DNA of 6,945 bases from Tannerella sp. (GTDB lineage Bacteria; Bacteroidota; Bacteroidia; Bacteroidales; Tannerellaceae): assembly GCA_031271245.1 (NCBI GenBank), contig JAISWC010000308.1, positions 1 to 6,945 of the forward strand. The letters run 5' to 3'. Made by a program: the position numbers and the translations under genes. Shown piece by piece: positions 1 through 5,755 of the stretch (the stretch's first letter is position 1; each line of letters opens with the position of its first letter). A model generated the notes under the pieces. That model made no database searches, was not told where the DNA came from, and was given only the letters and a program-made list of their open reading frames with translations.

Positions 1-156
1 CTGCCGGGATACCGCTTCTCCCTGTTCAAACGCTTTCGCGTGTGTGTGGAAAACGGTTCCTTCTACCGGCACAAGTAACATCAGAAGGCAAAAACATTTC
101 CATTTTGCCTGTTTCCATGAATAAAAACATTTGCTTTTCATTAAATCTCTTTTCAT
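1..156 (-). CDS. Exported protein of unknown function, 5' end only (runs off left edge)
   Basis: The first 52 codons are open from an ATG at 156 to the window edge. I do not recognise the family. The N-terminus looks like a Sec signal peptide: basic residues (KQAKWK, residues 15-20), a hydrophobic core from about 21 to 31 (CFCLLMLLVPV), and a possible signal peptidase I site after AKA at 40-42. The protein is therefore probably periplasmic or outer-membrane associated. A second in-frame ATG at 141 has a purine-rich stretch (AAAGAG) just before it and could be the real start. A Bacteroidetes promoter at 217-250 sits about 60 bp upstream, and the strand agrees with every other gene here. The plus strand of the same stretch is also open (positions 1-78, ending TAA), but it has no visible start, so I prefer the minus-strand reading. 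Confidence 0.6.
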   Translation of the reverse strand, partial: MKRDLMKSKCFYSWKQAKWKCFCLLMLLVPVEGTVFHTHAKAFEQGEAVSRQ

Positions 157-195
157 TGTAATTGTATCACGTTATTAAATGACTATAGTTTGTTT

Positions 196-212
196 CTGTT
201 TCTACGAAACAG
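196..212. promoter_or_regulatory. Perfect inverted repeat at the predicted transcription start (possible operator)
   Basis: CTGTTTC, TAC, GAAACAG: two 7-bp arms and a 3-bp centre. It lies just downstream of the -7 box at 217-224, where a repressor dimer could block transcription. The same bases could form a small hairpin at the 5' end of the mRNA. The function is inferred from position only. Confidence 0.3.
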
Positions 213-216
213 TTTG

Positions 217-250
217 CAAACATAACAAAATATTTTGGATAACCGCCAAA
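217..250 (-). promoter_or_regulatory. Bacteroidetes-type promoter for the left-edge exported protein
   Basis: On the minus strand TTTG (250-247) is followed after 22 bp by TATGTTTG (224-217), a perfect match to the TAnnTTTG -7 element with a -33 element at an accepted distance. Transcription would start near 210, leaving a leader of about 55 nt before the ATG at 156. A perfect inverted repeat (196-212) lies across the predicted start point. Confidence 0.6.
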
Positions 251-545
251 CATTTGAATAAAGATTATGTTACAGGCGACAGTTAAAGGTAGCCATTGGA
301 GAAAAAACAAAGTAATTGAAGCATTGAAGAGCCGTCCGGCAGCAAAACAAAATGAGTGATGAGCGATAAGCGTTGGCATAAGGATCGGTGCGACCATCTG
401 AAAATCAGTGGTTATTCGACAAAAGCCAGTCAATAACATTTATTTTGGGGATGCCGTTGTGATACGTTACCGGCTCTACATCGATTGTTATCAAAACCCG
501 TCTGTTGAATTAACCAAGGTTTTGAATTTCCAAAAGTTTGGTCTG

Positions 546-578
546 CAAAGATATTGTTTTTTCGAGCAACAAACCAAA
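546..578 (-). promoter_or_regulatory. Second Bacteroidetes-type promoter, far upstream of the left-edge gene
   Basis: On the minus strand TTTG (578-575) is followed after 21 bp by TATCTTTG (553-546), a perfect TAnnTTTG match with good spacing. Transcription would start near 539. It lies just past the terminator at 608-649, so it begins a new transcript leading left. That transcript has no convincing gene for about 380 nt, so it would be either a long leader for the gene at 156 or a small RNA. Confidence 0.45.
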
Positions 579-607
579 TGAGCGCCTTTCAACCGCGTCG
601 CTGATAC

Positions 608-649
608 AAAAACGGGGATTCCATGCTAAAAAGATGAAATCCCCGTTTT
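608..649 (-). terminator. Intrinsic terminator after the calycin-repeat lipoprotein
   Basis: A perfect 12-bp stem (AAAACGGGGATT at 609-620 against AATCCCCGTTTT at 638-649) has a 17-nt loop and is followed on the minus strand by a run of five T (612-608). It begins 20 nt after the lipoprotein stop codon. The stem is A/T-flanked on both sides, so weak termination in the other direction is possible. Confidence 0.8.
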
Positions 650-653
650 CCGT

Positions 654-683
654 TTCAATCCTCTATCGTTCAATCCTCTATCG
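654..683. repeat. Perfect 15-bp tandem duplication across the lipoprotein stop codon
   Basis: TTCAATCCTCTATCG occurs twice without a gap, at 654-668 and 669-683. The length is a multiple of three, so on the minus strand the duplication stays in frame. The protein ends I-E-D-stop, and the repeat encodes T-I-E-D-stop directly after it. This looks like a replication-slippage duplication. Confidence 0.9.
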
Positions 684-2505
684 CAAGGCGCGAACCGCTG
701 TAGTCAATAGACACGATGTCCGCTGCCAGACGCAGGGTCAGCGTCTGGTCGGAGGTGTCAAACGTGCCTGTAACGGTTAGGGGGAGATTACCCAAAGCCG
801 CTAAAACCACTTCTCCACTCAATGTGTACGTATTGGCCGTTTCGCCCGGCGCAACCGCCAGCGCTTCGCTGACAAGGGTCATCGGGCCCATGCCGGGTAT
901 CTCCGCTTCAATGGTGAACTTGACGACCTCTGCTTCTCCGTCGATTACTTCCAGTTTCACCGGCGTGTTGGGCAGCGACTCGTTCATCGCACCCGACAGC
1001 TTAGCCACGCCGAGGTAGTTGCCTGCCACGATTTCGGCATACGATGCCGGCGGCGGTTCTTCTTCCACTTTTGCAGCTGTCACTTCGATGGTGACAAAGT
1101 CCGAAGCCAGTTGCACCACCAGCGTATGTTCGGTTACATTCACCGTGCCTGTGACGCTGAATTCGCCAAGTGCTGCGGCTGCCGTACCACTCAGTGCAAA
1201 GATATTGGCTTCCGTGCCTTCCGATACCTTAATGGCGTCGCCGGCAACCGTCACTTCGCCCAGGGTTGGCACGTCGGCCGTCAAATTGATTTTCACCGTT
1301 TCGTTGTCGACTCGCTCCAGGGCAATCTTCACGTCGTTTAAATCCGCTTCCATCAGGCCCGTCAGTTTGGCCGAGCCGAGGTAGTTTCCTTCTACAAGCG
1401 CGGCGTAATTCGACGGATCAAAGCCCGGCGGCATGGCCTCCAGGTTGATGTTGATAACGCCGTTGACTTCGGCCAGTGTCAGCGTCAGCGTGTGAGTGAG
1501 CGTGTTGAACGTTCCCGCGACATTCAGTTCGAATCCCGGCGGCAATGGCAGAGAGGCTTTGCCGCTGAATACACAGGTCTCCGGCTGCAAACCTGCGGCA
1601 ACGGTAATATCTTCGCCAGAAATACCGATGACACCCAAGCCAGGCGCTTCGCCTGTGATGGCCAGGTTCACCTTGCTACTGCCTGTGCGCGCCAGCGTCA
1701 CCTGCACGTTGGAAAGGTCGACCGACATCATGCCCGTCACCTGTGCACTGCCGACATAGTCGCCGGCCACAAGCGCTCCGTAGTCCGTCGGCGTACCCGG
1801 CGTGGCATCCACATGGATGCTGAGGCCATCCGCCGTCAGGTCCAGAGTCAGCGTCTTGCCGGTCGCCGAATACTTGCCCGAGATGTCGAGCGGGAAGTTT
1901 AGGGGAGCCTGTAGCGATGCCGTACGACCCTTGAACGCATACGTATCCGGTTCGCCGCTGACCGGTGACACGGTCACCTGATCGCCCGTAATCGTCAACT
2001 CGCCCATCCCCGGTACCTCTGCGACGAGCGTCAGTTTCACCTGTGCCTCTTCACCCGCAACGCGCTCCATCTTCACCTGCACGCCGGAAAGGTCGACATT
2101 GAGAGCGCCTCTGACTTCCGCCGTACCGCTGTAGTTGCCAACCACAAACTTGGCGTATTCCGATGAATTGACTTTCACCGTAATCTCGTCGCTGACGACG
2201 ATTCCTGTTTTGTTGGTCGCAAAAATCCGTGTCGTTCCCGAGGCTACGGCCTTCAGAATGGCCTTCCGAGGGTCCTGGCTTTCAATCGAAACGACCGTGT
2301 TGTCGTAGACCTCCCAGCGGATATCTTCCGTCGCATTATCGGGCGTAATCGCTGCCGTCAGTTCCATCGTTTCGCCGACTTCCATCGCGGGTATGGTGGA
2401 CGGGGAAACGGTAATACCCGACACCGTCACTTCATTCTCATCGTTGCAACTCCATACACTTAACGCTGCAACAAACAATCCAAGCATTAAAAATTTCGTT
2501 TTCAT
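670..2505 (-). CDS. Outer-membrane lipoprotein with a Big2 domain and four tandem calycin-like repeats
   Basis: A 611-residue protein, probably anchored by lipid to the outer membrane and exposed on the cell surface. Residues 1-20 form a lipoprotein signal peptide ending in a lipobox (VWSC, Cys20). The acidic residues right after the cysteine (NDENE) resemble the Bacteroidetes lipoprotein export signal that sends proteins to the surface. Residues about 25-113 form a Big2-type Ig-like domain (TVSPS, EVGETMELTA, AVASGTTRIFA). Four repeats follow, at about 116-241, 242-366, 367-488 and 489-611. Each opens with Y-x5-6-G-[ND]-Y-x-G, and most carry a PG-hydrophobic-G motif and a TLTLxLA-like beta segment. 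They look like the Bacteroidetes calycin-like (beta-barrel) family. The ligand is unknown. The start at 2505 follows a purine-rich AAAGAAAGAAAC. The gene lies 44 bp behind the glycosidase gene, probably on the same mRNA, and ends at the terminator at 608-649. Lipoprotein and Big2 calls are firm; the calycin label is less sure. Confidence 0.85.
   Translation of the reverse strand: MKTKFLMLGLFVAALSVWSCNDENEVTVSGITVSPSTIPAMEVGETMELTAAITPDNATEDIRWEVYDNTVVSIESQDPRKAILKAVASGTTRIFATNKTGIVVSDEITVKVNSSEYAKFVVGNYSGTAEVRGALNVDLSGVQVKMERVAGEEAQVKLTLVAEVPGMGELTITGDQVTVSPVSGEPDTYAFKGRTASLQAPLNFPLDISGKYSATGKTLTLDLTADGLSIHVDATPGTPTDYGALVAGDYVGSAQVTGMMSVDLSNVQVTLARTGSSKVNLAITGEAPGLGVIGISGEDITVAAGLQPETCVFSGKASLPLPPGFELNVAGTFNTLTHTLTLTLAEVNGVININLEAMPPGFDPSNYAALVEGNYLGSAKLTGLMEADLNDVKIALERVDNETVKINLTADVPTLGEVTVAGDAIKVSEGTEANIFALSGTAAAALGEFSVTGTVNVTEHTLVVQLASDFVTIEVTAAKVEEEPPPASYAEIVAGNYLGVAKLSGAMNESLPNTPVKLEVIDGEAEVVKFTIEAEIPGMGPMTLVSEALAVAPGETANTYTLSGEVVLAALGNLPLTVTGTFDTSDQTLTLRLAADIVSIDYSGSRLAIED
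673..2160 (-). repeat. Four tandem protein-domain repeats inside the lipoprotein gene
   Basis: Repeat units lie at about 2160-1783, 1782-1408, 1407-1042 and 1041-673, about 122-126 codons each. They share the opening GNYxG or GDYxG, a V-x-V/I-x-L-E/A-R strand, an AExPGxG-like segment and a closing TLTL/TLVV strand. Similarity is also visible in the DNA around each unit start, which points to duplication within the gene. The units have clearly diverged, so the duplications are not recent. An EEEPPP linker separates units 3 and 4. Confidence 0.8.
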
Positions 2506-2549
2506 GTTTCTTTCTTTTGTTGATTAAAATGGTTTATTTATTTGATTTA

Positions 2550-4130
2550 TCACTGTATATCCAATGTAGCCGCCCCTGTGAGGTAGGTGACGGCGGGTTT
2601 GATTTCGAGCGTTTCGGTGGCTTCCGTAACGGAAGGAATCATTTCGCCCGACTGATTGAGCGCCTGTTTCAATCCCTTGCCGATTTTCACGTTCACCTGC
2701 CGCACGCCTTCGGGCGACCAGACCGCCCAGACACGCAGTCCGTCCGGCTGTTGCCAGCTCACTACGCAACATTCCTTCTGCTTCCATGCGACGGACGTGT
2801 CTATCACCGAACCTTCGGGAAAAAGTTTGCCTGCGGCAGCATACGCATAGTATGCCGGTTTCGGGCGTAGCCCCCTGTGAGTAAGTCCGAAATTATCCTC
2901 CCGGTCAAAAATGTTTTCTTCGGACGATTCAAACTCGTAACAGAAATAACGTTCGATACCGAACCGCAGCGAAAGAAGCAGCGTTTGCGCGATAAAAGCG
3001 GCCTGATTCTTTTCTTTCTCCGCCGCGTCTCCATAATAATAGACCGTACCGTCTTTCGTGCAGTAGTATACTTTGCCTCCCCCTCTCAGATAGCGCGTGA
3101 GATACGGGGTGACGGTCTGGCTGACGTGCAACGGGAAATTGTCGGTCGGCGGAAAAAACACGGCATCGTACGCCTCCGGGTGTACCCGCCGCAAATCCAA
3201 AAGCTGAAGGGAATCCAGCCGGAATCCGGACGGAAAGAGCGTCCGGATTTGTCCGGAGAAGGAGGCGTCGACCGGGAAATCGTCGTCGCAGACCAGGGCT
3301 ACTTTCCAGTCCCTGCCGGTTTCCTTTTTAGCCTCGTGAAACGCTTCCTTGTCTCTGAATTCGACGCCGGTCATCGTGGAGATGCCTATTTCCGTGAACC
3401 AAATGTCTTTCTGTTCAATTCCATATTTCGTCATCAGTGCGCGCAGGTTGTCGATGTCTTCGCGAAACTGTTCGGTTGCTTCCCACGTATCCAGCCGCGG
3501 GCGGTAGGGATGAACGGCGAACTTGTCGAAAAACCGGCCGGAACCGGCGGCAAACGACTGCTCGATATATTCCGTCGGAATACCTGCCGTGCCGGCGTGA
3601 ACGACCGTCACGTCGGGGTCAATTTCCTTGATTTTCCGGTAAGTCGCTTTCAGCAGTTGCGCATAACCGGCTGCGTCGTTGCGCCGGTCCCAGAAACGGG
3701 GATGCAGGTTCGGTTCATTCCAGATTTCCCAGTACCGCACTTTGCCTTTGTAGCGCGTAACCACCTTTTCCACATACGTTAACCATGCCTCCGGGTGTTC
3801 GTATGCCGGGTTTGCCCAGGAAACATTATATAATAACAGCCCCAAAAGCTGTAATCCCTCTTTCTCTGTTTCGGCTACCACCCGGTCGAAGGCGTCGAAA
3901 TGCCATACGCCCTGCGGCCCTTCGATGCTACTCCACACAAAATCGGTACGCACCCACCGGATGCCCGCTGCCCGCAGCATCCGGAGATTCTCCGGCATCT
4001 GATTGTATTCCGCCCCTCCGTCGATGTGCATGGATACGCCAAACGGACACGCCGTCTGTGACGCGCCACCCACCGAGAAAAACAGGAATCCCGCAACGGC
4101 GAATAAGCCAACAATAGTCGTTTTCTTCAT
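2550..4130 (-). CDS. Exported clan GH-A (GH39-like) glycoside hydrolase with an inserted alpha/beta domain
   Basis: A 526-residue secreted glycosidase of the (beta/alpha)8 type. Residues 1 to about 24 are a signal peptide (MKK, hydrophobic core, then GGAS-Q). The barrel shows the clan GH-A signature: acid/base Glu139 in WNEPN, HPYRP at 207-211, and nucleophile Glu247 in WFTEIG. This predicts a retaining exo- or endo-glycosidase; the substrate cannot be told from sequence. The last barrel strand and return (YFCYEF near 395-400, FGLTHRGLRPKPAYYAY near 414-430) look like GH39 relatives, and a small beta domain ends the protein. Between Glu247 and that strand, residues about 268-373 form an extra segment with Rossmann- or flavodoxin-like strands (KVALVC, DAVFFPP, GGKVYYC). 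I chose the ATG at 4130 because the signal peptide begins there. An ATG 17 codons upstream (4181) would put the likely -7 promoter element inside the gene. It is first in a two-gene unit with the lipoprotein. Confidence 0.85.
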   Translation of the reverse strand: MKKTTIVGLFAVAGFLFFSVGGASQTACPFGVSMHIDGGAEYNQMPENLRMLRAAGIRWVRTDFVWSSIEGPQGVWHFDAFDRVVAETEKEGLQLLGLLLYNVSWANPAYEHPEAWLTYVEKVVTRYKGKVRYWEIWNEPNLHPRFWDRRNDAAGYAQLLKATYRKIKEIDPDVTVVHAGTAGIPTEYIEQSFAAGSGRFFDKFAVHPYRPRLDTWEATEQFREDIDNLRALMTKYGIEQKDIWFTEIGISTMTGVEFRDKEAFHEAKKETGRDWKVALVCDDDFPVDASFSGQIRTLFPSGFRLDSLQLLDLRRVHPEAYDAVFFPPTDNFPLHVSQTVTPYLTRYLRGGGKVYYCTKDGTVYYYGDAAEKEKNQAAFIAQTLLLSLRFGIERYFCYEFESSEENIFDREDNFGLTHRGLRPKPAYYAYAAAGKLFPEGSVIDTSVAWKQKECCVVSWQQPDGLRVWAVWSPEGVRQVNVKIGKGLKQALNQSGEMIPSVTEATETLEIKPAVTYLTGAATLDIQ

Positions 4131-4377
4131 ACTGATTTTTAGTTTCAGCCACAAATGTAAACTATTTTCTTTGGATACCATGCGACAGCTTCATTTTTTG
4201 TAATATTTTGACAGTCGGCACGCAGGAAAGATTTTATCCCAAAATGTCCGTTAGAAAATCAACAACCTGTTTTATTTATGCTTCGCGCGGTATGGTTTTA
4301 TACATTGCCGCAAGACATCCACCCCTCGCCCGGAGAGGGAGGACTTCTTCACGGACAATGACCTTTTGGACGGGAAG
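4131..4377. other. Intergenic stretch between rsmE and the glycosidase gene, with a GC-rich inverted repeat
   Basis: No supported gene. The stretch holds the -7 element at 4152-4159 and a GC-rich patch near 4321-4342 with a 5-bp inverted repeat (CCCTC at 4323-4327, GAGGG at 4335-4339). No T-run follows the repeat on the minus strand, so it is not a standard intrinsic terminator for rsmE. The patch resembles the GC-rich intergenic repeats that occur in many copies in Bacteroidetes genomes, but only one copy is present here. A 74-codon plus-strand open frame (4208-4432) overlaps the 3' end of rsmE and has no recognisable domain. Confidence 0.4.
4152..4159 (-). promoter_or_regulatory. -7 promoter element of the glycosidase-lipoprotein unit
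   Basis: TACATTTG on the minus strand matches the Bacteroidetes -7 consensus TAnnTTTG exactly, but no good TTTG -33 element lies 17-23 bp upstream. The predicted start near 4145 leaves a leader of about 15 nt before the ATG at 4130. This supports 4130 over the upstream ATG at 4181. Confidence 0.4.
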
Positions 4378-5118
4378 TCAAAGACCTTTTGACTGCATCG
4401 CAATGTGCTTCATTACCTTGTTTAATACATGAATCGTATGGCAGGCAACGAATGCGGCCGTTTCGGTGCGCAAGCGGTTGGGGCCTAATGATACCGGCGT
4501 AAAGCCCGACTTCAGGGCCAGCGTGACTTCCTCCGGACTGAAATCTCCTTCCGGACCGATGAGAACCAGCGCATGTTCGCCTGCACGGTAAAGCTGATTT
4601 AAAAGCGGCTTGCACAGGTTGTCTCTTTCGCAGTACGCGATGAATTTGCGTCCGTCGAACGGTTGGCCGACAAACGTACGGAAGGGCGTCATTCCCGTCA
4701 GCACGGGCAGGAAAGCTTGCTGCGACTGTTTCATGGCGCTGACCGCGATCTTTTGCAGGCGGACGGTTTTCATTTCACGTCTTTCGGAAAAACGGCAATC
4801 CAGCAGCGTGATGGCGTGAATCCCGATTTCCGTCGCTTTTTCAACAAACCATTCCATCCGGTCTGCCTGTTTCGTTGGTGCCACGGCAATGTGTATCCGG
4901 CAAGTTACCGGCAACCCGGGCTGCCAGCGTTTCAATACCGTCAGTTCACACTGTTTGGGATGAGGCTGCCGAATCGTCGCCAGATAAAAAAAACCTTTCC
5001 CGTCGGTCAGGGTGATTTCGCTGCCTGCGGACAGGCGCAATACCCGCAACGCATGTGCTGCTTCGTCCTCGGGCAGTATCGGCAGGCCGGCTATCTCCGG
5101 AGCATAAAAAAGTGACAC
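4378..5118 (-). CDS. rsmE: 16S rRNA (uracil1498-N3)-methyltransferase RsmE
   Basis: RsmE is a cytoplasmic SPOUT-family enzyme that uses S-adenosylmethionine to methylate N3 of U1498 in 16S rRNA of the 30S subunit. From the GTG at 5118 the protein has 246 residues, the usual family length. It starts MSLFYAPEI (first codon GTG), like other Bacteroidetes RsmE. An N-terminal PUA-like RNA-binding domain (about 1-65) precedes the SPOUT domain. Visible motifs are RMEWFVEKATEIGI (87-100), SAMKQSQQAFLP (127-138), the trefoil-knot loop GPEGDFSPEE (188-197) and LGPNRLRTETAA (211-222). The frame is open further upstream to an ATG at 5229, but that part overlaps the BFN gene and is basic and low in conservation. 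A strong Shine-Dalgarno (AGGAGG, 5133-5128) sits 9 nt before the GTG, inside the last codons of the BFN gene. The gap to the BFN stop is 4 nt, so the genes are probably co-transcribed and translationally coupled. Confidence 0.93.
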   Translation of the reverse strand: MSLFYAPEIAGLPILPEDEAAHALRVLRLSAGSEITLTDGKGFFYLATIRQPHPKQCELTVLKRWQPGLPVTCRIHIAVAPTKQADRMEWFVEKATEIGIHAITLLDCRFSERREMKTVRLQKIAVSAMKQSQQAFLPVLTGMTPFRTFVGQPFDGRKFIAYCERDNLCKPLLNQLYRAGEHALVLIGPEGDFSPEEVTLALKSGFTPVSLGPNRLRTETAAFVACHTIHVLNKVMKHIAMQSKGL

Positions 5119-5122
5119 CGGC

Positions 5123-5752
5123 TTAAGCCTCCTCTTCCGTCTCGCGGCGTTGCAATTCTTCGCTGCACAGTTTGGCAAACTCGTAGTTCTCTTCCCGGAT
5201 GGCCTGTTCCATGCGTTCCTTGATTTCATTTTTCTGCATGAGGTGCAACCATTCCTTCAGTTTTCCCCTGTCGCCCGACGTGCTCGGATTCTTTTTTCGC
5301 CGCACGGCCATTTCCACGTCGTCTTCTGCCGCTTCTTCAATCACGATTCCGCATTTTTGCATGATCGATTCCGACGTATAGATTTCACATCCCATACGCA
5401 ATGCCACGGCCACGGCATCCGATGTGCGCGAATCAATCCGCTGTTCGCGTATCCCGTCCGAAAAAACCATTTCGGAAAAGTACACTCCCTCTTCAAATTT
5501 ATAGATAAAAACTTCCTGCAGACGAATCCGGAATGCCTGGGTGAAGCGCGTGAACAAATCGTGCGTCAGGGGACGTTTCGGTTGCAGGCCCTCCAGCGCG
5601 ATGGCAATCGACTGCGCTTCTGCAACGCCTACGATCACGGGCAACCGCCGCTGCCCGTTTTCCGACAGAATCAGCGCGTATGCGCCCGACTGTACCTGAC
5701 TGTTAGTCAATCCCTGTACTCTTAAATGAACTTTCGTTTCCAAAACAAACAC
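5123..5752 (-). CDS. Bifunctional nuclease (BFN/DUF151) domain protein with C-terminal UVR motif
   Basis: A 209-residue, probably cytoplasmic protein. Residues about 7-137 match the BFN domain (DUF151): SGAYALIL (22-29), PVIVGVAEAQSIAIALEG (38-55), RPLTHDLF (60-67), FIYKFEEGVYFSEMVF (82-97) and DSRTSDAVAVALR (107-119). Plant members of the family have reported nuclease activity; the role in bacteria is not settled. Residues about 165-204 form a helical UvrB/UvrC-type motif (M-x2-AIREENYEFAKLCSEEL), a common partner of BFN in Bacteroidetes. A charged linker lies between the two. The start is uncertain. GTG 5752 is 3 nt after the TAG of the upstream thioredoxin-fold gene, but its AGGGAG Shine-Dalgarno touches the start. 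TTG 5743 lies 8 nt after that AGGGAG and would give METKVHLRV. Spacing suggests one operon with both neighbours. Confidence 0.9.
   Translation of the reverse strand: MFVLETKVHLRVQGLTNSQVQSGAYALILSENGQRRLPVIVGVAEAQSIAIALEGLQPKRPLTHDLFTRFTQAFRIRLQEVFIYKFEEGVYFSEMVFSDGIREQRIDSRTSDAVAVALRMGCEIYTSESIMQKCGIVIEEAAEDDVEMAVRRKKNPSTSGDRGKLKEWLHLMQKNEIKERMEQAIREENYEFAKLCSEELQRRETEEEA
5128..5133 (-). promoter_or_regulatory. Shine-Dalgarno that fixes the rsmE start
   Basis: AGGAGG on the minus strand lies 9 nt before GTG 5118 and within the Glu-Glu-Ala end of the BFN gene. Strong Shine-Dalgarno sites are uncommon in Bacteroidetes. This one supports the GTG start and coupling to the upstream gene. Confidence 0.6.
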
Positions 5753-5755
5753 TCC

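Larger units (their letters stand above)
157..607. other. Intergenic stretch without a supported gene
   Basis: About 450 bp, visibly richer in A and T than the flanking genes. It contains two minus-strand promoters (217-250 and 546-578) and the 17-bp inverted repeat at 196-212. Short open frames exist on both strands: a 90-codon minus frame at 167-439, and plus frames at 267-359 and 408-581. None has a recognisable domain, a signal peptide or a convincing ribosome-binding site, and the longest one runs through the promoter at 217-250. I see no tRNA, rRNA, insertion-sequence end or CRISPR repeat. Confidence 0.5.

Noticed and set aside
1..78. Plus-strand open tail ending in TAA
   Set aside because: Only 25 residues with no start in view; the minus strand of the same bases carries a signal peptide and a promoter.
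167..439. 90-codon minus-strand open frame with hydrophobic stretches
   Set aside because: It runs through a well-formed promoter at 217-250, has no ribosome-binding site or recognisable domain, and its hydrophobic runs are not placed like a signal peptide.
267..581. Short plus-strand open frames (267-359, 408-581) that might be remnants of a decayed gene
   Set aside because: No piece resembles a known transposase or other family, no inverted ends or target duplications are visible, and starts are poor.
2877..3782. 301-codon plus-strand open frame opposite the glycosidase
   Set aside because: It is antisense to a clear GH-A domain and its translation has no family features.
4131..4181. N-terminal extension of the glycosidase to the ATG at 4181
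   Set aside because: It would place 17 residues before a complete signal peptide and would put the -7 element at 4152-4159 inside the gene.
4377..4393. Small hairpin GTCAAA/TTTGAC and a 9-bp direct repeat (GACCTTTTG at 4360 and 4383) at the rsmE stop
   Set aside because: The stem is only 6 bp and no T-run follows on the minus strand, so it is not a convincing terminator; the repeat may be chance.
5119..5229. N-terminal extension of RsmE to the ATG at 5229
   Set aside because: It lies wholly in the BFN gene in another frame, and the RsmE family begins at SLFYAPEI, right after the GTG at 5118.
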